DNA of 64,000 nucleotides. Origin: Luteolibacter sp. Y139 (lineage in GTDB: Bacteria > Verrucomicrobiota > Verrucomicrobiia > Verrucomicrobiales > Akkermansiaceae). The translations under genes and the position numbers were made by a program. This document shows, piece after piece, positions 9,602 through 16,607 of this stretch; within the stretch, counting starts at the first letter, position 1; each line of letters opens with the position of its first letter. The stretch is from positions 186,001-250,000 of the forward strand of contig NZ_JBBUKT010000006.1 of the NCBI RefSeq assembly GCF_038066715.1, written 5' to 3'. The notes under the pieces were generated by a model. It was not told where the DNA came from. It saw only the letters and a list, made by a program, of their open reading frames with translations, and did no database searches.

Positions 9602-10366
9602 TCACCGGGCGAAGCGGAGTTCGTAGGGGACGCTCTTGAGTTGGCCCTTGGCGTAGGCCTTTGACTCGCGGTCGGTGATGACCACATCGAGGTCGGAAGG
9701 CGTGGCGAAGAAGTGATTGGCCTTGATGCCGAGTTTCGAGTGGTCGAGCAGGGCGCCGTTCCACGAGGAGATCTCGATCATCATGCGCTTGAGCCGCGCT
9801 TGTTCGGGATTCGGTTCGCTGATGCCCTGGATGGGATCGAGTCCTGCACCGGAGAAGAAAAAGCGATCGATTTTAAGGAGGCGGAGCGCTGATTCCGTGA
9901 CCATGCCGGAGAAGCGCCGGCCGCGGGCTTCGTAGATGCCGCCGAGCTGGACCAGCTCGAGATCGCCTCTGCCAGCGAGACGTTCGATCACCGCAAGCGA
10001 GTAGGTCACGACCCGCACCGGCATGTTTTCCGGCAGGTGGCCAGCCAGCTCCAGCGCGGTGGTGGACGCGTCTAACAGGATCGTCTCGCCCGGTCCGATG
10101 ATCCGCACCGCCTCACGGGCGATCTCGATCTTTTCCTCCAGCTTGCGGGCTTCGCGCTCGCTCTGGGAGAGCTCGCCGAGCGGGGCGGAGGCATCCATGG
10201 CGCCGCCATGGGTGCGGCGCACATGGCCGCGGCGGCCGAGGTAGTCGAGGTCACGGCGGATCGTCTCCTCGGTCACGGCAAAGTCCTTTGCCAGCTCTGC
10301 CGTTCGGACAGTGCCGTCACGGCGGACACGGTCGAGAATCTGGCGTTGGCGTTCGGCGGCGAGCAT
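9602..10366 (-). CDS. DeoR-family transcriptional regulator, probable rhamnose repressor
   Basis: This is a 254-aa DNA-binding protein. The N-terminal winged helix is MLAAERQRQILDRVRRDG, then AELAKDFAVTEETIRRDLD and GHVRRTHGGA. The C-terminal effector-binding DeoRC domain contains ILLDASTTALELAGHLP and QLGGIYEARGRRFSG. I chose the ATG at 10366 because DeoR proteins nearly always start with this M-x-A-x-E-R-Q pattern; an in-frame upstream start at 10414 would cross the operator candidate. It lies between rhaB and the divergent aldolase/dehydrogenase, so it probably senses a rhamnose catabolite. Confidence 0.88.
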   Translation of the reverse strand: MLAAERQRQILDRVRRDGTVRTAELAKDFAVTEETIRRDLDYLGRRGHVRRTHGGAMDASAPLGELSQSEREARKLEEKIEIAREAVRIIGPGETILLDASTTALELAGHLPENMPVRVVTYSLAVIERLAGRGDLELVQLGGIYEARGRRFSGMVTESALRLLKIDRFFFSGAGLDPIQGISEPNPEQARLKRMMIEISSWNGALLDHSKLGIKANHFFATPSDLDVVITDRESKAYAKGQLKSVPYELRFAR

Positions 10367-10450
10367 GTGGGTTTTTGTGGGAAATTGCTTGCTTTCGTGG
10401 GTTTTGTCCCGCACACCCCCGGCACGTCAATCGCGAACTTCGACCAACCC
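10367..10450. promoter_or_regulatory. Divergent regulatory region with a direct-repeat operator candidate
   Basis: Between the DeoR gene and the divergent aldolase gene, GTGGGTTTTTGTGGG (10367-10381) recurs as GTGGGTTTTGTCCC (10397-10410). The copies are 30 bp apart, about three helical turns. Spaced direct repeats are a plausible binding site for the adjacent DeoR regulator. Binding itself is inferred. Confidence 0.5.
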
Positions 10451-12646
10451 ATGCCCTCTGACTTTAAAAATGTGAACTTCTCGTGGGATGATGCCTATGC
10501 AGCGACCCTCGATCCCGTCGAACGCCTCGTCTATCGGTCCAACATTCTGGGTGCGGACCAGCGCATCACGAACACCGGTGGCGGCAACACCTCCTCGAAG
10601 ATCGTCGAGAAGGATCCACTGTGGGGTGCGAGCGCCGAGATCCTTTGGGTCAAAGGCTCGGGCGGCGACCTCCGCACTTCGAAGCGCGAGAACTTCTCCT
10701 CGCTCTACCAGGAGAAGCTGATCGCCCTGCAGGACGTGTATGCGGGCCGCGGCGCCAAGGGTCTCAAGTCGCAGGCCGAGGACGAGATGGTGGCGATGTA
10801 TTTCCACACCACCTTCAATCTCAACCCACGCGCTTCCTCGATCGACACGCCGCTGCACAGCTTCCTGCCGGGCAAGCACGTGGATCACATGCATCCGAAC
10901 GCGATCATCGCGATCGCCGCTTCGAAGAATTGCGAGAAGCTCACGCAGGACATTTTCGGTGGAACCATGGCCTATGTGCCGTGGATGCGCCCGGGCTTCG
11001 AGCTCGGCCTGGCGATGCAGGAGATCGCAAAGAAGCAGCCGGACGTGAAGGCGATCATGATGGGCCAGCACGGCTTCATCTCGTGGGATGACGACGACAA
11101 GGTCTGCTACACCCGCACGCTGGAATTCATCGAGAAGGCAGCGGCTTACATCGAAGGCAAGTATCAGGCGAAGGGTGGGGATGCTAAGGCCTTCGGTGGC
11201 CAGAAATATCTCACGCTTCCCGAAGAGCAGCGTCACGCGACGCTGGCTGCGATCCTGCCGTGGCTGCGTGGCCAGGTGTCCCAGCAGAAGCGCTTCATTG
11301 GCACCGTGCAGGACGACATCAAGATCCTGCGCTTCGTGAATTCGGCCGATGCTCCGCGTCTCGCCGAGCTTGGCACCTCGTGCCCGGATCACTTCCTGCG
11401 CACCAAGATCAAGCCGCTTTACGTCGATTGGAACCCGCAGGCCGAAGATGTCGCGGCGCTCAAGGCGAAGCTCAAGGCTGGCCTGGATCAATACCGCAAG
11501 GACTACGCGTCCTACTACGAGGCCTGCAAGCACGCCAACAGCCCGGCGATGCGCGATCCGAATCCGACCGTGGTGCTCATTCCCGGCCTCGGCATGATCG
11601 CATGGGGCAAGGACAAGTCCGAGAGCCGCGTCACCGCCGAGTTCTACAACTGCGCTGTCGAGGTGATGCGCGGTGCCGAGGCGATCGATGAATACATTTC
11701 CCTGCCGCAGCAGGAGGCTTTCGACATCGAGTATTGGCTGCTTGAAGAAGCGAAGCTCCAGCGCATGCCTGCCGAGAAGGAACTGGCGCGCCAGATCGTG
11801 GTCGTGATTGGTGCCGGTTCCGGCATCGGCAAGGAGACCGCTCATCGCCTGGTCAAGGAAGGCGCGCACATCGTTTGCGTGGACCTGAACAAGGAAGCCG
11901 CCGAAGCGACTGCCAAGGAGATCACCGACAAGCATGGTCTTGGCATCGGTGTCGCTGGTAGCGGGATTTCGGGTTGCGGACCGGCCATCGGGCTTGCTGC
12001 GAATATCACGGATCGCGCCAGCATTCGTGCGATGCTTGATCAGGTCGCGCTCGCCTATGGAGGCTTCGATCATATCTGCGTGACTGCCGGCATCTTCGTG
12101 CCGAGCGACACTTCCGGGCACATCCCGGATGACAAGTGGGCGCTCACCTTCGCGATCAATGTCAGCGGCTCTTACTACGTTGCCGATGAAGCGGCGAAGA
12201 CGTGGAAGGAGCAGGGTCTGCGCGGCAATCTTGTGCTGACCACCAGCGCCAATGCTGCTGTCGCGAAGAAGGGCAGCCTTGCCTATGACACCTCGAAGGC
12301 CGCCGCGAACCACCTTGTGCGTGAGCTTGCCATCGAGTTGTCGCCGCTGGTGCGCGTCAATGGCGTCGCTCCCGCGACCGTGGTCCAAGGCTCCGCGATG
12401 TTCCCGCGCGACCGCGTTATCGGCTCGCTGGCGAAGTACAACATCCCCTACACGGATGACGAAGCCACCGAGTCGCTGGTAACCAAGCTGGCGCAGTTCT
12501 ACGCGGATCGCACGCTGACCAAGTCCCCGATCACTCCGGCTGACCAGGCGGAAGCGTATTTCCTCCTCGTCACGAACCGTCTCAGCAAGACCACCGGCCA
12601 GGTCATCACGGTCGATGGCGGCCTCCACGAGGCCTTCCTGCGCTGA
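10451..12646 (+). CDS. Bifunctional rhamnulose-1-phosphate aldolase / short-chain dehydrogenase
   Basis: This 731-aa fusion has two parts. The N-terminal two thirds is a class II aldolase domain (GGGNTSSKIVEKDP near the start, zinc-ligand stretch GKHVDHMHPNAII, then IMMGQHGFISWDD). The last third is an SDR dehydrogenase with nucleotide loop VIGAGSGIGKET, catalytic Ser in VLTTSANAAV and YDTSK. The fusion matches the RhaEW type, in which rhamnulose-1-phosphate is cleaved to DHAP and L-lactaldehyde and the aldehyde is then oxidised to lactate. The ATG at 10451 gives the family N-terminus MPSDFKNVNFSWDD; earlier in-frame starts lie inside the divergent regulator. A strong terminator follows. Confidence 0.92.
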   Translation: MPSDFKNVNFSWDDAYAATLDPVERLVYRSNILGADQRITNTGGGNTSSKIVEKDPLWGASAEILWVKGSGGDLRTSKRENFSSLYQEKLIALQDVYAGRGAKGLKSQAEDEMVAMYFHTTFNLNPRASSIDTPLHSFLPGKHVDHMHPNAIIAIAASKNCEKLTQDIFGGTMAYVPWMRPGFELGLAMQEIAKKQPDVKAIMMGQHGFISWDDDDKVCYTRTLEFIEKAAAYIEGKYQAKGGDAKAFGGQKYLTLPEEQRHATLAAILPWLRGQVSQQKRFIGTVQDDIKILRFVNSADAPRLAELGTSCPDHFLRTKIKPLYVDWNPQAEDVAALKAKLKAGLDQYRKDYASYYEACKHANSPAMRDPNPTVVLIPGLGMIAWGKDKSESRVTAEFYNCAVEVMRGAEAIDEYISLPQQEAFDIEYWLLEEAKLQRMPAEKELARQIVVVIGAGSGIGKETAHRLVKEGAHIVCVDLNKEAAEATAKEITDKHGLGIGVAGSGISGCGPAIGLAANITDRASIRAMLDQVALAYGGFDHICVTAGIFVPSDTSGHIPDDKWALTFAINVSGSYYVADEAAKTWKEQGLRGNLVLTTSANAAVAKKGSLAYDTSKAAANHLVRELAIELSPLVRVNGVAPATVVQGSAMFPRDRVIGSLAKYNIPYTDDEATESLVTKLAQFYADRTLTKSPITPADQAEAYFLLVTNRLSKTTGQVITVDGGLHEAFLR

Positions 12647-12674
12647 GCGAACCCACCTTCCAGGTAGTAGGTCC

Positions 12675-12712
12675 GAACGGGCGGCTTCTCACGGGGCCGC
12701 CCGTTCACTTTT
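12675..12712 (+). terminator. Rho-independent terminator after the aldolase/dehydrogenase
   Basis: An 11-bp perfect stem GAACGGGCGGC (12675-12685) and GCCGCCCGTTC (12696-12706) encloses a 10-nt loop and is followed by ACTTTT, 28 nt after the stop codon. Confidence 0.85.
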
Positions 12713-12806
12713 GGGGCGAAATTACCCGGTTCGGGCCGGTTTTCCCCCTTGATCGGGGAACTCCGCGCGGGGCTTGTCAGGGGCGGGTGGGCGGCTAGCG
12801 TGGGGC

Positions 12807-13886
12807 ATGCGTTTTTCGATTCTCCTCGCGTCGGTGCTGGTCGCCGGCAGCTTTTCCGTCCATGCCGGGACTCCGCAGCAGGCGGATGGGATCCGCCGGT
12901 CCTACGAGGCGGATTTCAAGGGGTGGGTATTGAAGCTGCACGTCGCGGGGAGCGATGCAGAGCGCAAGAAGGTCGCCGAGGAGCGGCCGGACGCGGCCGC
13001 GGCGGCGAAGCGGATGTGGGCGGCGATCCAGCCGAATCTGGCCGAACCGTGGACCGTGGAGCCGGCGGCGTGGCTGCTGAAAATTTCCGCGGGGCTGGTG
13101 GCTCCGGGAGAGAATGGCATGGCCAAGCCGCTGATGGGCGAGGCAGCCATCGCAATCCGCGCTGCGGTGGAGAAATACCATTTGGCCGACAAGAATCTCG
13201 CTCCGATGTGCCTGGCCTTGGTCGCGGCACCGGATCCGGCGTCGCTGGCACTGCTGGAAAAGGTCGAGCGCCAGAATCCTGACAAAAAGGTGCAGGGCGT
13301 GGCCGCACTGGGAATCGCGATGTTGCTCAAGGACCTGAGCGACGAGCCGGAGGTGATGCGCCGCCGATTGACGATGCTGAAGAAGGCGATCATCGAGAGC
13401 AGCGATATCGAGGTGAACGGGGTAAGCGTGGCGAAGTTGGCGGAGGATGAACTGTATATCATCCGCTTCCTCAGCAAGGGGCGCGAGGCTCCCGACCTGA
13501 CGGGCACCGATTCCGGTGGTCGGCCGATGAAGCTTTCCGACTATCAGGGGAAGACCGTGGTGTTGCTCTTCTGGCGGTCCGAGGACGAGGGGACGGAGGC
13601 ATTGTGCGAGATGGTGAAGAAGATTCGCACGCGCTTTGCGGGCAAGCCCTTCGAAATCGTGGGGGTGAATCGCGATCCGCAGGCAGCGCTCCGGCAGCTG
13701 CAGGCCTCAGGCACTGTGGATTGGCCGAACTTTTCCGATCCCGATGGCAAGCTGACGGGTGAGTATCGCGTGGGCGTGTGGCCTCTGGCCTACGTGCTCG
13801 ATGGTACCCGCAAGATCCACTACACGGGAGCGATGGGCTCCTTCGTGGAGCTCACCGCATCGGCGGTGATGTCGGACAAGAAGTGA
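12807..13886 (+). CDS. Exported thioredoxin-fold protein lacking the CxxC motif
   Basis: The 359-aa protein has a Sec signal peptide (MRFSILLASVLVAGSFSVHA). An alpha-helical region of about 210 residues without recognised homology follows, then a C-terminal TlpA/AhpC-like thioredoxin fold (GREAPDLTGTDSGGRPMKLS, YQGKTVVLLFWRSEDEGTE, VGVNRDPQAALRQ, VWPLAYVLDGTRKIHYTGA). In TlpA proteins the position after FW carries WCxxC. Here it reads RSEDEGTEALCE, with one Cys shifted several residues on, so a dithiol redox function is unlikely. The ATG at 12807 directly precedes the signal peptide. It may be a structural or regulatory relative of TlpA in the envelope. Confidence 0.75.
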   Translation: MRFSILLASVLVAGSFSVHAGTPQQADGIRRSYEADFKGWVLKLHVAGSDAERKKVAEERPDAAAAAKRMWAAIQPNLAEPWTVEPAAWLLKISAGLVAPGENGMAKPLMGEAAIAIRAAVEKYHLADKNLAPMCLALVAAPDPASLALLEKVERQNPDKKVQGVAALGIAMLLKDLSDEPEVMRRRLTMLKKAIIESSDIEVNGVSVAKLAEDELYIIRFLSKGREAPDLTGTDSGGRPMKLSDYQGKTVVLLFWRSEDEGTEALCEMVKKIRTRFAGKPFEIVGVNRDPQAALRQLQASGTVDWPNFSDPDGKLTGEYRVGVWPLAYVLDGTRKIHYTGAMGSFVELTASAVMSDKK

Positions 13887-13892
13887 CCGTGG

Positions 13893-14930
13893 TCACGCTG
13901 GCTGCGGATAGACATGCACTGACCATGGGGCGCTTTTCCACGCCTCATCGCCACGCGTAAGATCGACGATGAAGCGTGCGATTTCCGTGCCGCTGTAGTC
14001 GCGATGGTTTCGCTCCCATCCCTTGCGGGCCATGGCGAAACGTGATGAGGCGTTCTCGGAGAAGTGTCGTACTTTCGCGGCGAGGTCGTCGATGTCATCG
14101 AAGTAGGCGATCTCGTCCTCGCCATACAGGCTTTCCAAGCCTGCGCCGCGAGGAGTGAGGGTGAGGATGCCGTTGCCCATCAGCTCGGCGATCCGCGAGG
14201 ATGAGTAGAGCGGGACATCCGTGCGGCGGGAGAGGTTCAGCGCCATCTTGGAACGGCGGATCACCTGCTCTTTTTCCCAGCCGAAGATGCCGGGTTGATC
14301 GAGGCAGCCGTAGTAGCCCACGCGCAGGTCGGGTAGCTTCGCCTTCAGGTCTTGGAGGAAGGCGCGGCGTCCCGGTTCGCCCTTGTCGCGGCCGAAGAAG
14401 AGGAGGTCGTGGAGAATTTCCGAGTCCGGGGTTTCGAAGGCGCGGTGGCATTCGATGCCGGCGTCGACGGCGCTGGGAATGAATGCGGCGGGGCAATTCG
14501 GGCGGGCGAGCGCTTCTAACAGCGGGCCGCCGGTCGAGCAGAAGAGCGCATCCAGCACGTCCAGCCGGTGGCGAAGATGTTCGGTGTCGTCCTTGTCCCA
14601 AAGCGGATCGACATACCACAGTCCGATGCGGATGGACGGCAGGATGCGGCGGATCTCGCGCAGGGTGTCCGCCGTGATGAACTGCGCGTGGCCGAGGATG
14701 AGGAGGTCGGGGTGGACGTTGCGGCAGGTTTCGATCAGCGCCTTGTTCGCGCGGCCCTTGCCGAAGGTTTTGCTCTTCGTCGGCGAGAGCATCCGGGCGC
14801 GGTCATTGATCGAGAAGGGATAGACGAAGTGTCCTAGACGGATGAGGCCGTGGTGGATCTTCTGGTCCTGGTTCCACAGGTGCGCGCCGTCCTTGTCGAG
14901 CTGCAGGTTGGCGGCGTGGACGATGCGCAT
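13893..14930 (-). CDS. Glycosyltransferase family 1-like protein
   Basis: The 345-aa protein looks like a GT-B glycosyltransferase of the CgeB/Glyco_trans_1_2 type. Its C-terminal nucleotide-sugar half contains LFFGRDKGEPGRRAFLQDL, then SSSRIAELMGNGILTLTPRG and a final ERNHRDYSGTEIARFIVDL. The N-terminus MRIVHAANLQLDKDG at the ATG at 14930 fits an initial Rossmann strand; longer in-frame starts give low-complexity residues. It ends 6 nt from the convergent thioredoxin-like gene and lies 43 nt downstream of dnaB. The sugar donor and acceptor are unknown; a cell-surface glycan is likely. Confidence 0.75.
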   Translation of the reverse strand: MRIVHAANLQLDKDGAHLWNQDQKIHHGLIRLGHFVYPFSINDRARMLSPTKSKTFGKGRANKALIETCRNVHPDLLILGHAQFITADTLREIRRILPSIRIGLWYVDPLWDKDDTEHLRHRLDVLDALFCSTGGPLLEALARPNCPAAFIPSAVDAGIECHRAFETPDSEILHDLLFFGRDKGEPGRRAFLQDLKAKLPDLRVGYYGCLDQPGIFGWEKEQVIRRSKMALNLSRRTDVPLYSSSRIAELMGNGILTLTPRGAGLESLYGEDEIAYFDDIDDLAAKVRHFSENASSRFAMARKGWERNHRDYSGTEIARFIVDLTRGDEAWKSAPWSVHVYPQPA

Positions 14931-14973
14931 GGGGAAAGGGTGAGGTTGCGGACAAGAAGTGCCAAGTTTCACC

Positions 14974-16431
14974 TTACTCGCCAGCACCATCGCGCTCATC
15001 CCGCGCGCGGGTTTCGAAGCGCATGAGTTCGGCGATGAAGGTGAGGGGGACGTGGCCGGTTTCACCGTTACGGTTCTTGGCGAGAAGCAGCTCGGCGCGG
15101 CCGGCTTCGGCTTCCTTCTCTTCCTCGGTCTCGGCGTAGTAGGCGGTTCGATAGAGCAGGCCGATCATGTCGGCGTCCTGCTCGATGGTGCCGGACTCAC
15201 GAAGGTCGGACATGCGGGGCACACCGAGCGACTTGCCGGTCCGGCCTTCAGGACCGCGGTTGAGCTGGGCCAGCACGAGGATGGGGAGGCTGAGTTCCTT
15301 GGCGAGGGCCTTGATGCCGGCGGAGATTTCACCGATTTCACGCTCGCGGGAGTTTTGCGCCTGCTTCGATCCGGACTTCAGGAGCTGGAGGTAGTCGATC
15401 GCGATGAAGCCGATGTTGTCCTCGCGTTTCCGGCGGCGGGCCTTGGCGCGGAGGGTATCGATCAGGATGCCGGCGGTATCGTCCACGAAGAGCTTGGAAG
15501 AGGCTATCTCCTCGGCGGCGCGCTTGATGCGCATGAGGTCTTCCTTCTTCGGTTTGAAGCCCTTGCCCAGTTGGGCCATCGGGAAGCGGGCGCGGGCGAA
15601 AAGGAGACGCTGGACGATCTGGAAGGCCGTCATTTCGCAGGAGAACACCATGCTCGGGACGCCGAGATCCACGCAGATGTGCTCGGCCACGTTCATCATG
15701 AACGAGGTCTTGCCCATCGACGGACGGGCGGCGACGACGAACATTTCACCGGGCTTCAGGCCCTTGCACATGCGGTCGAGGTCGGAGTAGCCGGTGGCGG
15801 TGCCATGCACTTCCATTTCGCCGTGCACCAGTGACTCGAAGTGAGTGAGGACCTCCGCGATGGATTGCTTGATGTGGAAGCCGCGTGAGGTTTCGGTGCC
15901 TTGGCGAATCCCGAGCACACTGGTCTCGACCCGGTCTAACAGGGCCACGGTTTCTTCCGGATTCTCGTAGGCTTCCGTGGAGGCCTCGGTGCAGGTGCGG
16001 ATGATCGAGCGCAATACATACTTGTCCTTCACCAAGGCGAGGTGATGGGAGAAGTGCGCGGCATTCGGCGCGTAGGTGAAGATGTCGGTGATGGCGGCCG
16101 GGCCGCCGACGCTGTCGAGATTGCCGCGGTCGTGGAGAAGCTGGACGAGCGAGACGAGTTCGATGGTCTTGCTGGCGGCATTCAGCTCGCGGAGGGTCTC
16201 AAACAGGAGGCCGTGGCCGGGCAGGTAGAAATGGTCGCGGGTCAGGCCTTCTTCCTGCGCCAAGCCGATCCACTGCTCGGGGTCCTTGAGCATCGACGAG
16301 AGGATGCTCTTTTCCGGGCCAAGCGCGTGCGGCATCTGCCGCATCACGTCCGGATTCAGGGCGGCGGCGGGATCGGCGTTTTGCAGGGCAGGGGACTCGG
16401 CGTTGCGGAAGGGCTTGGTATCTACGGCCAT
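14974..16431 (-). CDS. dnaB: Replicative DNA helicase DnaB
   Basis: DnaB is the hexameric 5'-3' helicase that unwinds DNA at the replication fork. The 485-aa protein has the N-terminal helical domain with the family start (PHALGPEKSILSSMLKDPE). The RecA-like domain carries Walker A ARPSMGKTS (235-243), Walker B FIAIDYLQLL and the C-terminal LSQ-like stretch LVLAQLNRGPEGR, then SDLRESGTIEQDADMIGLLYR. Length is normal. Its upstream region carries several DnaA-box-like sequences. Confidence 0.95.
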   Translation of the reverse strand: MAVDTKPFRNAESPALQNADPAAALNPDVMRQMPHALGPEKSILSSMLKDPEQWIGLAQEEGLTRDHFYLPGHGLLFETLRELNAASKTIELVSLVQLLHDRGNLDSVGGPAAITDIFTYAPNAAHFSHHLALVKDKYVLRSIIRTCTEASTEAYENPEETVALLDRVETSVLGIRQGTETSRGFHIKQSIAEVLTHFESLVHGEMEVHGTATGYSDLDRMCKGLKPGEMFVVAARPSMGKTSFMMNVAEHICVDLGVPSMVFSCEMTAFQIVQRLLFARARFPMAQLGKGFKPKKEDLMRIKRAAEEIASSKLFVDDTAGILIDTLRAKARRRKREDNIGFIAIDYLQLLKSGSKQAQNSREREIGEISAGIKALAKELSLPILVLAQLNRGPEGRTGKSLGVPRMSDLRESGTIEQDADMIGLLYRTAYYAETEEEKEAEAGRAELLLAKNRNGETGHVPLTFIAELMRFETRARDERDGAGE

Positions 16432-16511
16432 GGGCGAACAGGGTGGCGACGGGAGGCAGACCCTACTCCTCTCGCAATCCGCCGGTCAATGCGGGGAACC
16501 TGCGAAAAGTA

Positions 16512-16607
16512 TGTGAATAACTACCGGGTCTTTTAAGGCCGACCCGCTCCACTGCTCAATTGGGAAGAACTGTGAACAAGTTGCGGATAATCCCGCGGTT
16601 ATTCACT
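16512..16607. promoter_or_regulatory. Cluster of DnaA-box-like sequences upstream of dnaB
   Basis: TGTGAATAA at 16512-16520 is the complement of TTATTCACA, which fits the DnaA consensus TTWTNCACA. Near matches are TGTGAACAA at 16571-16579 and TTATTCACT at 16599-16607. All lie within 100 bp in a relatively AT-rich stretch upstream of the dnaB start at 16431. Regulation of dnaB by DnaA, or a replication-related site, is inferred. Confidence 0.45.

Noticed and set aside
10427-12628. A 733-codon open frame antisense to the aldolase/dehydrogenase gene
   Set aside because: The sense strand encodes two well-conserved enzyme domains. Long antisense frames are expected where third codon positions are GC-rich, and the antisense protein shows no domain.
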